Source: Trichoplusia ni (lineage: Eukaryota > Arthropoda > Insecta > Lepidoptera > Noctuidae). From it: a stretch of 64,000 nucleotides of DNA. The stretch spans positions 1,116,001-1,180,000 of the forward strand of contig NC_039499.1 of assembly GCF_003590095.1 (NCBI RefSeq). Reading direction: 5' to 3'. A model generated the notes under the pieces. That model saw only the letters and a program-made list of their open reading frames with translations. It was not told where the DNA came from and searched no databases. Position numbers and translations under genes: made by a program. Shown one piece after another: positions 12,671 to 23,835 of this stretch. Every line of letters begins with the position of its first letter. Within the stretch, counting starts at the first letter, position 1.

Positions 12671-12676
12671 TTTATT
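12671..12676 (-). terminator. Candidate poly(A) signal of CYP18A1
   Basis: TTTATT on the plus strand reads AATAAA in the direction of CYP18A1, about 750 bases past its stop. A variant ATTAAA at about 13249-13254 would give a shorter 3' UTR. The choice is not decided by the sequence. Confidence 0.3.
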
Positions 12677-13384
12677 ACTTATAAAGTACATTTTATCTTA
12701 AAATAAGAGCATATATACAAAGCATATAACCATAATTCAACAGACAACGGTGAGCTGCAATTTAACAGACTTATTCAACTGAAGTTCAGTACAGGGCAAC
12801 TTGGTTGCAAACATATTGAATTTAGTACAATAGACGAACATTAAAGTTAGGCGTTACTCTATGTAGCGACGATACCGCTCTAGACTAGCTGCTGGTTGTT
12901 ACACTACCATGGAATGTACTGCATACCTGATAGGCACATGATACTCTAGATATATGAACACTTACAAACTTACATCTAAAACATACTGCAATGCAACAAA
13001 CATGAGATCACACACAACAAACCACATTCTCGCAATTGACACTAATAAATAATGACCTAGAATTCTACATTATTTTGGTATAGGTACTAGAACTTAGAAC
13101 ATAATTCTTAAATACAAATGTGAAATGGTGTGATTTGCTGAAGTTTCTAACATTCTAGTCTACCAACGAGCTAATACTGCAAACTCACACAAACGTCATT
13201 TTATAATCTCAACGATGGGAATATCAATATATCTAACGTTCGGTTTACTATTTAATTGAACACTTTAAGCACAGCCTCGAGCATCGCGGCGACGATGTCG
13301 TCACTTATATAATAAAGACTTAAATAAATGGTTGTCGATGCGCTCTAAAACGAGTGATCATTGAATACTGGTGGGTGGGTGTTC

Positions 13385-13420
13385 GGTGCGGCCGGTGCAA
13401 CCGGTGCGACCGGTGCGCCT
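13385..13420 (-). repeat. Nine-base GC-rich tandem repeat at the start of the CYP18A1 3' UTR
   Basis: Four consecutive 9-mers (GGTGCGGCC, GGTGCAACC, GGTGCGACC, GGTGCGCCT as read on the plus strand) lie 4 to 39 bases past the CYP18A1 stop codon. The block is much richer in GC than the rest of the spacer. Confidence 0.7.
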
Positions 13421-13423
13421 GCT

Positions 13424-15802
13424 CTAGTGCGCGCCGACGTGGCGCAGGTGCGGGTGCTCGGGCACGGGCGAAGCCACCGCCTCGGGCACCGAGCGCGGGA
13501 TGAACTTAACGCGGAATGCTTGAGGAGCGATGGTGGCGCCCACCGTGCCCTCGAGGGACGGGGCGGCGTCTCCGACCGCCATCTGTACGTCGAACTGATG
13601 CATCATGCAGGCAAAGAACATGAACATCTCCATGCGCGCCAGCACGTCTCCTAGGCACATGCGACGACCAACACCGAATGGCATGAAGAACTCGGGACGC
13701 CTGATCTTTCCGGTGTCGGCATCGATGAACCGGCTGGGGTTGAACTTGTTGGGCTCGTCCCATAAATTGGGGTCCATGTGTACGCAGTTAATGAGTGGCA
13801 CGACTTGTGATCCGGCGGGAATTCTGTATCCGTTGAGGTGGACATCCCTATTAAAGAAAAGTAAGAATAAGTATTCTTGTAAGATTTTTTGTTATCAAAT
13901 TTAATCTAACATTTGTTTTAGATACATACCTAGTGGGAGAGTGTGTCGTTGCAAGAGGGACAATGTTCGACATGCGAAGAGTTTCCAAGATTGTAGTTTC
14001 AGTGTAGGGGAGGTTTGGCATGTCTTCGATTGTTGGTAATCGTTCCCTACTAACAACAGCATCGAGCTCTTCCTGTACTCGTCTTTTCACTTCAGGGTTT
14101 CTCAGCATAAATACCAGCATCCACAGCAGTGATGATTTAATAGTTTCCATACCGGCCGAAAATAGGTCTCCAAGAATTTGTTTCAGTTGCAGTTCTGTAA
14201 ATTTATACTTCATTAGTTTAAGCCTTCGACATTTTTTATAGACGAATGGACAAAGAACCTGAGTTCTATTGTATAGTAAAAAGTGTGTTGTTGAATAACT
14301 TACCATGATCTCTGCCCTCGAACAGTTCGCCGGCTCGGCCCTCATTCTTGGCCTTCTCGATCTCGATCAGATAAACGTCGATCAGATCTCTAGCGTTATC
14401 AGCGTCGAGAGTTTCACGATGTTCGTCAATTAATGTTTGGTAGAAAGCGAACATCTCTTCACGGTTTTTCGCTACCCTTTCTTGAGCTTGAGCCTTGCCA
14501 GGAAGATACTACACAAAAAAAAAATACTTTCGTTAGTTTTGGTAAAAATGTTTTAGTTAGAAAAAAAAACACAATATTATTTTCATTTATTTATTAAATT
14601 TAATTAAATAATGATAACTTACGTTGTAAAGAGGAACATATTCGCCGTAGTGTACTTCGCCAAACAGCCTCATTCCTTCTTCGATAAGGTGGTTAAGCCG
14701 TTCAAAGCGAATATCGCCTTGACTGAAGCGCACGGACATCGTAATGCCGCAGATGACGTTAGACACGCCCAAGGCGAGTAGGGGGTTCGCGTCGATGGGG
14801 GCGCCCTCCGCGCGGTGCAGGTTTGAGATCAGCTCGTAAACTTCACTCTAATAAAAAAAATATTTCGTTAATATTTTAAAATTAAAATTAAAATTAATTT
14901 TCGATTTTTTTGTTTTTATTTATTGTAAAGCTAACAAACCTTAATTCTTCCTTCCATAATTTTCTTGCCGTTTCCCATGTAAGTCATGCCGAATTCACGA
15001 AGTTTGTCGTGTAGGAATCTGCGCTGGCTCTTCCAGAGGCGTCCCTCGCTATTGATGATACCTGCACAGAGGAAGGCGTTTTAGAGAGGACTCACGAGGT
15101 GGGCGGCGCACGCGCACCGCCAACGGGAGGGACAGCCGTGTGACGCCCACATGCACATGTGCATACAACTTTTCCCGCCGGTATGTTATGGGTCGCATTA
15201 GTAAATAGAAAATTGTTGATCATATTTTTTTGAAGTTTTGATTAAGTTAATGAACAAAAAATATTTTGAGATATTTAAAATGATTTTAGGAAATAAAATA
15301 TTTAGTAGGTTTTAATAGTTTATGTCATGAAAAATATTTAAAATATGGTGCCAAAAAATGGTAGCTAGTTAAATATGGTAATTGGTCTAATTTAATTAGA
15401 TAACTTACCGAGACCGTCCAGAGTGTGCATCAGCGGGGTGCTGGGGCGGCCGGTGAACTCTTCTCGCCGAAAAGCTTCTCTGATCAGTTTGTAGTCGCTT
15501 AGGACGATCGTGAGCTGGTTGCCGAGTCTTGCCGAGAAAAGAGCGCCGTAGTTGCGAGCGAGCTCGAGGAACGTCTTGTGACGGACTCCGAGGAAGGGCA
15601 GGTAGCCGACGACGGGAGGACCCCAGGGCCCGGGCGGCAGCTTGCGCATCTCCTGCACCAGCGCCACCAGCCGCAGCACCAGCAGCGCCGCGCCCGCCAC
15701 CAGCAGCAGCGGCAGCGAGATACGCGACACACAATAGTTCATCACTTGCCATAGACCCCACAACAGCTTCCCCACAATAGAGTTTGTTAGCATTGTTATC
15801 AT
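13424..15802 (-). CDS. CYP18A1: Cytochrome P450 CYP18A1, ecdysteroid 26-hydroxylase/oxidase
   Basis: CYP18A1 oxidises C26 of 20-hydroxyecdysone, by way of 20,26-dihydroxyecdysone to the 26-acid, and so ends the hormone pulse. It is an ER-bound enzyme. Exons in coding order: 15802-15409, 15061-14940, 14847-14623, 14508-14304, 14194-13930 and 13847-13424. Introns are GT-AG with phases 1,0,0,1,2, and the product is 544 residues, near the usual length. Visible are a membrane anchor (about 28-49), hinge LPPGPWG (55-61), helix C WKSQR (141-145), helix I GDLFSAGMET (324-333), helix K ETLR (386-389), NPSRF (440-444) and the heme loop PFGVGRRMCLG with ligand C468. Helix I has isoleucine where CYP306A1 has its second threonine (AGMETI against AGLDTT). 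The first ATG is used here, with a second in-frame one at codon 4. No lesion is seen. GDLFSAGMETIK and the CYP306A1 neighbour support the name. Confidence 0.95.
15062..15408 (-). other. CYP18A1 intron 1
   Basis: This 347-bp intron has donor GTAAGT and acceptor CTCTGTGCAG. A GC-rich patch sits close to the acceptor (about 15100-15180). Its position corresponds exactly to intron 1 of CYP306A1. Confidence 0.85.
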
Positions 15803-15962
15803 TTTTATTAATGTTTATTGTTCTTTAAAATAAATAAAATAACAGTTGTTTTACTATTTAGTTGTAAACGATACGTAACATTCGTGCGCGGACCGTAAAT
15901 CGCGATATTGCGATGCCGAGAACTCAATGATTGTATATCGCGTGCGACCGACGTCTGCGCAC

Positions 15963-15996
15963 TGGCGCGCCGCTGGCGTGGCCTTGCGAATAAATA
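15963..15996 (-). promoter_or_regulatory. Candidate CYP18A1 core promoter (TATA and initiator)
   Basis: Read on the minus strand, TATTTATT occupies 15996-15989 within GC-rich DNA, and an initiator-like CCAGTG places its A at 15963, 33 bases downstream. That is the usual TATA-to-start distance. It would give a 5' UTR of about 160 bases before the ATG at 15802. The motif pair is seen; promoter activity is inferred. Confidence 0.4.
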
Positions 15997-16429
15997 CGCG
16001 CGGGGTGGCGCAGAGGCAGGCTCGTCCCACCGACGCGTGCGCTCCTCTCTCCAATGCTTTTTCACAGACCGGTGCGCTACGAAGCCCGTAGCACTACTCT
16101 CGTAGACCACTTTTAATTTTTAAATGTGCACATTATTTAATTTGAATTTCGTGTATATTTGGGAGTAAATGTTTATTGCAAAAATATATGAGAATTTACG
16201 TTTATTTTACGGTAAGTAAAATTATGAATCAGTTATAGATATCGTGGGTACTCGTATCAACGTGTATTTGTTTGAACGATCGCAAGTTACGAGTAACTAC
16301 TTAACTTATACAAACAATTTAAAGCTTCATCATTCTGTTATCACCTACGTAACTCTCACCCATTTCGAATGTTAAATAAGAATTGACTTTGGGGATGACC
16401 TCACTTACTTTACCTATTGATGTTAATGT

Positions 16430-16590
16430 AGGCGTTGAAATTCGGCGAGGGGTGGGAGGGGGGATCGAGGTCGTGCGGGTGCGCATGCAGATGATAAGAT
16501 TAACGAATTGCGTAAGTTGGCGCGAGGCAAGGTGACGGCGGGTCGACGACTCGCGGCTGAGAGCCTTGGGCGAACTTCTACGCGACCTCT
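16430..16590. other. GC-rich block upstream of CYP18A1
   Basis: About 160 bases, including GGCGAGGGGTGGGAGGGG and several CG-rich runs, lie some 0.6-0.8 kb upstream of the CYP18A1 start in otherwise AT-rich DNA. It may be an upstream regulatory or alternative promoter region. A lone TGACCT nuclear-receptor half-site is nearby at 16396-16401. No gene is seen. Confidence 0.3.
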
Positions 16591-17812
16591 AAGCGACACT
16601 TAAATATCACTCTTAAAATTATACAACGAGATCGCATACACCATTCATTAAAATGCGCTTTTAATAACAATCGTGTCTGCTTGTTCTCACTGCACGTACG
16701 AATTATAGTTTTGAGAATTATGCATTGTGATATGACACGTATAACGATAATGACAGTGATCTTTCTTAACATTTCAAGTACTGAGTCAAAATATAAGTAA
16801 GTTCTAAAACAAAATCTAATCAGCTTTCAATATCCTTCATTTCTAATACCACAAGAGAACCTCATAAAAGATCAAATACTTTTTTCTTTAATGATACAGG
16901 TACAATACCAACAATGTATCCTGTAGTTCTTCTATTTATAGAACCTATTATTGATGACTCATGTGAGCGATTATCTGAGATGAAAATCGCATTGCTATGC
17001 ACTTGTCGTAACAGGAAAACGGAAAAATATTGCACGTATATGGCAAACAGACCGATTATAATCTGCTGTAGGTAAAGACTCTTAGAAGTAGCTTTAAATG
17101 GACATTTTATCTTTAATAACTCCTTAACTACTGCTAAATGAACCGATAAATTATTTAGGGTATTTGGGTAATTAAATTCATTGGTTATTTTTGGTACATA
17201 GTCACTCTAATTTGATATTTTATATCTTTTGCCTGAACTTATTTTTTCAGTGACAAAATTACGTATAATTTAAATTATAATTATATATCAATAGAAAATG
17301 AAAACTATTTAAAAAGCCTCAAATATATATTTTTATTCCTGTCGAAACGTGCCCTGAAGGTTGGCAGCAGGCGGCGTGTAATTGAATTCTTTTTATTTAT
17401 TTACTAATGTAATCAGCAAATAATGGTAAAGACATACATAATGAAAATAAATAATATTAATAATATTTATATTTTTATATTTATATGAAATAATATTTTT
17501 TACTAACTCTCTTGTCACTTTAATCCATTACACCAGGTGTCAAAAATTACACTATTTCCTTGAACTTGATTTTTTAAATTATTATTTCTGGTTTCTTCTG
17601 TTTTAATATTTATTAAATAAAAGATGTAGATGTTTTTTTATCATTAAAAAGCTTATCTTCTAATTTTCTCCAAAAATACTGCTTTCATCGTCTTCAGTTC
17701 ACAATTAAGCATTGTTAAAGAAACTCGTGCTTCAGAAAAGCGACATTTCCATTTGCGAGATTAAACCGGGCCCGAAGTAGGTTGGGTTCTTTGCCTATTG
17801 AGATTCCTTCGT

Positions 17813-17825
17813 GACTGAGTCAGTC
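17813..17825. promoter_or_regulatory. AP-1/Maf-like palindrome upstream of CYP18A1
   Basis: GACTGAGTCAGTC is a perfect 13-base palindrome around TGAGTCA. Its central nine bases, CTGAGTCAG, equal the core of the T-type Maf recognition element. It lies about 2.0 kb upstream of the CYP18A1 start codon. Confidence 0.35.
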
Positions 17826-19010
17826 TGAACTGAAGTAAGTAGGCGACCGACTGACCGACCCTAACGAAGACTATTATGAGCTTTACTATGAACGAGTGTG
17901 ATTGTTATGAACCAATATGACGATAATGAACGAAAGATAATGAAATTTTGGAAATTGTTGGATTTTTGTTTTTTTTTAGACTTCTGGTTTCTTTGGAAAT
18001 GCCAGATAAGTAGAAATGCATATGAGCCAGTGGTACTTCTGGCACCGTATGCAAGTTTCCCTCTTTTTTGTAGTTCTTATACATGAGCATTAAAATCTTG
18101 ATTAGATTTTTGAGTCATTATCTCGCTGCCACACTACAAAAAGTTTATTTTTTATGCATTCAAAAAATTTTAAGCAAAATGTAGTTTCAAATTAAGCCCA
18201 TTTGGGAAACCCTCTGTAACATCTTTTGTATAAAAACCCATTGTTACAGTGTACCTACCTCTTTTCCCATTAATTTATTTATAAGTAAGCTTCTTTAAAT
18301 ATTACACAAATGTATATCCACCTACTTATATAATACACGAACAGTATCCGCTTAAATAAATCTTCCGCGAGGCGTGCCTATAACACACAATACGAAGATT
18401 AGTGCAAGCTAAGCTATCTTTGTGAAACAGACGGCCTTCGTACTTCTATACAGAATTTTCTTTGTTTAGAAAATCTACATAATAAACAAAATATTAACAT
18501 TCAAATTAGGCCAAAAGTTAGATAATAACTTATCTTTAGTATAGTGAAATAGTTTCAAAATATAAACAATTCTTACTTGCTCTGTTTTATCGTTTATGTA
18601 AGTGAAAAGTTTATTAAAATTTATTACTTAACTCTTTAAACAGACAGATAAATTATATGAATGGAGAGTGTCGTGAGACGAGTACAATTCTTGATAAGCG
18701 TCTATTTATTTGTTGTGAAGTAAGTATTAGGCACAAAAACAATTGGAAGAGATAAGACTTAAATTCCAAGTAAACGTATTTTTTATTTAGGCCTACATAT
18801 AAAAGTATGTTTAGATAATACACAAAATGGTCTTTGTCTAAAAACTTCGAAGGACGCGATGGCGAGACGAACTTTTTGAAATAAGAACACAACAATCACT
18901 TTGGCTGGGAAGAGTTTGTTTATTTTTAAACGTCTAGCTTAAAGTCCGGGACGCGTTCTAAAAAGTCTTAGTTCAAAATTAAAAAGCAAAACGAAAATAG
19001 CTTTTTATCA

Positions 19011-19135
19011 TTTTTGGTAGAATTTGAACAATGGCCTTTTAAAACCGAAAGTCATTAAGGAGAGTGGTTAGTACATAAGTTCCTGAGTAGATGGAACACA
19101 ATTGTTCCTTCAGGGACGCGTCATTCTACCAAAAA
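19011..19135. repeat. Inverted repeat with 13-bp perfect arms
   Basis: TTTTTGGTAGAAT at 19011-19023 is exactly complementary to 19123-19135. The 99-base spacer holds a second quasi-palindrome (GGAACACAATTGTTCC, about 19093-19108). It may be a decayed MITE or a hairpin; no target duplication was found. Confidence 0.45.
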
Positions 19136-21014
19136 CCATTACGTTTAATTTAACGCTTCAGGAAATGCGACGAAAACCAAGGCTTTGTTACCAAAATAAA
19201 ATATTACTTTGGTACTTAATTGAAATACTTTGTAAAACCTTTTTAAGATGGTTTTAAAGCAAGCATTTACTACTATTGTTCATTTGCTTTTATAAATGTT
19301 CGAGATTTGCCTAAGTCGGAAGTCCTATTACATCTTATTCATGGGGTGTTTCTAAATCATAATAAAATATAATATCAGACCCACTAAAAAAGCGATGTTT
19401 CGTTATTATAACAATTCCTACGTTTCATTTCACATGACGCATTGTTATGTCTTTCCGGTGTTACCGTTTTATGTAGTTTTTATTAGTGAAAAGTTCACAT
19501 GAGTTGGCGATATCCCCATTCTTCCAGGCTTGTTATTAAAACACGACTACAATTAATTAACAATTTCGAAATATGTATTGTAGAGTCTCCAATAATTTAG
19601 CTCTCTTTCGTTTCGTTTGATTTAATTAGTCTTGATAAAGTTCAGAGATAATTATTGAGATGTATCCGTCTTTTAAAGCTTAGCCATCGGCCAGGGTGAC
19701 GGCGGTAGCCGCCTTCTCTTTCAAATGGTTCGACAAAATTTGATTTTGTGATTATATTTGTGAGATGAAAATTCATTTAATAATTAAAACCATTTTTTAT
19801 AAAAAAAACAAGTCATACACCAAGTCCACGACAACGTCCACTGCATCTAAATCATAATTAAAAGCTAACGCTACATTTTAAAAACCTTAATTTCATAATT
19901 ATTTGAGACTAAACCCAGCACTAAATTATTAAATGAGTCAATGCAAAAGGCTTTAGATATGAAATGACTATCTAAATTCCAAATCTATTCCTTATCATTG
20001 TATATGTACAATAAAACTAAAACAGTTTATTGATAAGCTGCTTAAAGGTGGGGCTATCTGACAGCGTCAGCGCCATTTGTAACCACAAGTGACATCAATT
20101 AACTTTGCTCACCATACGATACAAACGTAACGATATCTTCTACTACAATATCAGTTTTCTAAGTATAAAATTAACAAGTCACGTCGAGCCTAGGCCGAAG
20201 GTTCAACGACCCGTTTATCGTTGTTGCAACGGCTTATCAGACCTGTTATCCTGTCAATTTCCTATCAGCTGACATTGTTAGATTGTTATCTGTAGCACGT
20301 GTTGAGCCGTTGTACGATAGCTTATGTAATGGTTTCTGTGTTTGATAAGCATGGTTTTTGTAGGTTGGAGTAAAAGCGAGAGTTTTGGAACTATTCGAGA
20401 AATGCTTGGATACAGTTTTGCGTGTTTAGTACTGGAAGAACTTATACAATACGACAGATGTATGACAGGTTTATTCTGCAACCAAAACACATATTTTAAT
20501 AGCATGTACATATGTATGTAGGATCAAAACATGAGACAGAAATAGAAATAGATGTAATGTATTTACTATTATTGGCATAAAAGCTAAATAAGGCAAGAAT
20601 AAAAAATAATATCACTTTACTTATGACCTTCCGCAATAATAAATTTTGGTAGAGAAATGTGCCGCAGAAATTGTAATAGGAGCTCTATATCATATTGTTT
20701 TTGTTTGGCAACGTTGGAATGGGCTCGTAACATCTCAACATATACATTTCATATGTATTTGCCGTAAGTTATGATATAGCGAGAACGTATAAGAGGAAAT
20801 CGGATAAAGTTTTTCACTAAGTACCACTGATCTTATCGCGATCTTTGTTTCGAAATAACTGGTCAAGAGTGAATCGAACTGAAAACTTTGAAAGAGAGAA
20901 AAGTCGATTCGAATTGAACATTGATACAATTTATGATCTTGCTAAGCATTGCTTAACATTGATGTTTATTATGACTGAAATATATAGTCTGTAAAATTTT
21001 CTACTGTCTAAACA

Positions 21015-21099
21015 CATGGACGGATTGACGGACACACAGCGGATCATTAGCGATATAATGGTTTCGGTTTCCTCCATAAGGTATAACCCTAAAAACAAT
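21015..21099 (-). repeat. Fragment of interspersed repeat family R (head end)
   Basis: The pattern 'gacgga--gacggacacacagcgg...ggtataaccctaaaaa' is a decayed reverse complement of the head found at 59357-59465 (agggtcccgtactgaaagggtaaaaa...ctgtc). I recall the family as common in moth genomes, but its class is not resolved here. Confidence 0.35.
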
Positions 21100-22346
21100 G
21101 GCTGTAGTCTACAATTTATTGAAATAAAAATAAAATATACAGCGCCGACGATGCGTTAGTACTTTTAAGACAAAATTCCTGCTGAGTCATAAAAAAACCT
21201 ATTAAAATTAATGGAACTAATTTAATTTTTTTTTTACGAGAATCTTAATATAGAATCGTGCAATGTTTAATTTGATGACCGAACATCATCGTGAATAATA
21301 TATGTGTATTCAATACGATTTATAAAATATAATATATGCTTTTTCATTGACCTCAATACTTTAATCATGTAAAACAAATATTATCTTACTTCCTATTACA
21401 AATATGTGATATACATACATATATTTATAGTGTTGAAGGCTTAGAATTTATCTCAAAAGAGAATCGTGATTGTGTGTGTGACTGTGTTTGTATGTGTTTC
21501 TGCTAACTGTACAATTAGTGGAAAATGTTTAGTTAAATTAATTGTTGGACGTACAAAGCATGACTCATAACATTAATTTACATATGAAACAAATGTTAAA
21601 AAAACAAATGAATATCATATTAAAATAAATATTTGAGGTAATTTATAGATAAAATAAGAATAGTAGAGAGAGAAAGAGAATAAAAATAGTAAAATCATTA
21701 CGGTATCATCTCCATTACGACAAAATTTGCTTTTAAGTGAAGTATGGAAACCGAGAAAGCTTTTCAAACGCACATGTTAAAAGCTCTAATCGAAAGCACA
21801 TTTAGGTAAGAAAGTTCTATTCGGATAGGAAACTTGACTTTATTTAAAAATCATTTTACTTAAATAAATAAATGACAAGATGAAATATCGTCACATAAAT
21901 AAAAGTAACTAACTTATTTCCCATGGCAGAATTTACGTGATGAATTGAAATGCATTTCCATGCAGCAGACGTTGCACGGCGGTTCAGGTTTCGTCCGTAA
22001 GAGTCTGAGACAAACCACTTCCTAACCAGAGAAGATAGGTGTCCATGAGGATTACCCCGTTACTTAAAAAAACCTGGAATAGGAACTAACGTTTAATAAC
22101 ACTAATAGCTTCACTAATGAGTGTGGAACAAGTTTAATGGTCTTAGTATGGGAGTGTCAATGCGGCAGAGCTTTGACATCGTTATGGAGTATACTTAAAA
22201 GTTAACCTATATACATATGCAGACTTATATCCATTGCATTTTATTCTATTAGACTAGAACCAGACAAACATTATGTATTCTTCGAATACAATACAGTTCT
22301 TGAATTTAATTTTAGCTTAAATTTAATTAAAGTTTTTGTTTTGTTG

Positions 22347-22410
22347 ACATAATGTCAGTTTTAACATTTTTTTTCAGTTTCAACATAATGTCAGTTTTAA
22401 CATTTTTTTT
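22347..22410. repeat. Tandem duplication of a 28-base unit
   Basis: The 28-base unit beginning ACATAATGTCAGTTTTAACA and ending in T8 occurs at 22347-22374 and again, identical, at 22383-22410, giving a 36-base period. The perfect identity suggests a recent slippage event. Confidence 0.75.
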
Positions 22411-23669
22411 CCGACGCCTCGGATTTATACACGGGTCTTTTAGCCCGGCATTGGCCTGTTAGAAGTTCAAGAAGCCGTTTGTTAAATAAAACAGTAGTAT
22501 GTAGTGGTAGTATAAATACGCTGATTTTTACATGGCTCTTATAAAAATCAAATATAGGACAACTCAAGGTAAAAAGCTTATTTATCATTTTTCATGAAAA
22601 CATAACTATTTTTACTCCAGAATACGCTTGAGAGACTTCGTTGTCACAATAATCAATAACATTTGATTTATATAATCGGAGGTCTTGATAAATTTGTTTG
22701 CTCTTTCTTATATTCAGACAACTAATGTAATTCAATCCACGCGTGGCACAAATATTTGTTCCAAGTGTCGCCGCGAAAGATTGATGTCGTTAACTGTAGA
22801 GAAAAAGCAAAAGAATGGAGCCTTAATTAAATAAAAATGAGGGATTTGATAAATTTGCCGATGGACGCTGTATTTGTATAGTGGTTTCTTAGGTTTACGC
22901 GAATGTTAGACATTGAAATGAAACTACTTTTACGGATTTTATCGCGGTTTAATGTTTGATTTTAGTTTCCGACGTTTCGACACCTTTGCAGGTATCGAGG
23001 TCACGGGCAGAAGGCTGTATTTATGTAAAAGTAAGTCGGGTAGTAACATCGTTTCAAGGAAGATTTTCACAACCCAAGGAGCGTTGACCAGATTTTTATG
23101 TACTCTGATAAAAAATACACGAAAATTATGCTTTACTTTAACTCACAACTCAAATTTTAATAAATAACCTATCATTTTTGAGTGTCTTATGCAATGAGTC
23201 ATCATCGCATTTCAGCATTTATAGCTTCACAATATCTATGGAATAATTACAGTTTTTTCATCCTCCTATCCTACCGAAAGCTAGTCTTAAATAATTACTT
23301 ACCTGATACGTATTTTGACTACTAAGTTAAGTACCGTCGCAAACAGGACTACAGCCGGTAGTCCCATTACACTTTAATATTACGAAGCGATTAAAAGCGG
23401 TGTACGTCAAAACGAGTACCCATTATGCGATTAATATATTTAATTAAGTGCTTATGGACAAGCAAAACCAGTTATTAACGATAGTGGGCGTGGGTACAAA
23501 CATCGTGACAAACGTTCAGTCCAGGTAGATAGAGCTTTTTGTTGACCACGAGTCGCTACAATGTAAACAAGTTGATGTCCTGCAATTAATGATTAGGTGT
23601 TTTTAAATTAATCAGGAAGATTGGAAATATCAAAGTGAATAATACTAATTTTCATTAAAAACTACAAGT

Positions 23670-23835
23670 TTCATATATAGTAGACAACTAGGTGTTGCTA
23701 GTTGCTTCGTTACAGCTAGGCAGCTGCAAAAACATTTCATACCAAGCTTCATCGAAATCAGTCCAGCTGTTTGGCATTAAGAATATAGAAACATACTCAG
23801 TCACAAAAGTTTGGATTTACTATATTATTAGTCCG
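23670..23835. repeat. Possible decayed interspersed repeat
   Basis: The phrase CATCGAAATCAGTCCAGCTG, preceded by CATTTCATACCAAGC and followed by a run ending near ATAGAAACATAC, resembles a widespread class of lepidopteran non-autonomous repeats. Ends and target duplication were not found. Confidence 0.25.

Noticed and set aside
13361..13904. Plus-strand open frames over the CYP18A1 last exon
   Set aside because: They are opposite-strand shadows of a GC-rich coding exon; the minus-strand frame carries the conserved heme loop.
15405..15780. Alanine- and arginine-rich frames on both strands over CYP18A1 exon 1
   Set aside because: Alternate frames of the GC-rich first exon. Only the frame with LPPGPWGPPVVGYLPFL matches a P450.
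15808..16110. A 100-codon minus-strand frame upstream of CYP18A1
   Set aside because: It overlaps the candidate promoter and 5' UTR and has no domain; the CYP18A1 ATG at 15802 starts in a different context with a normal anchor.
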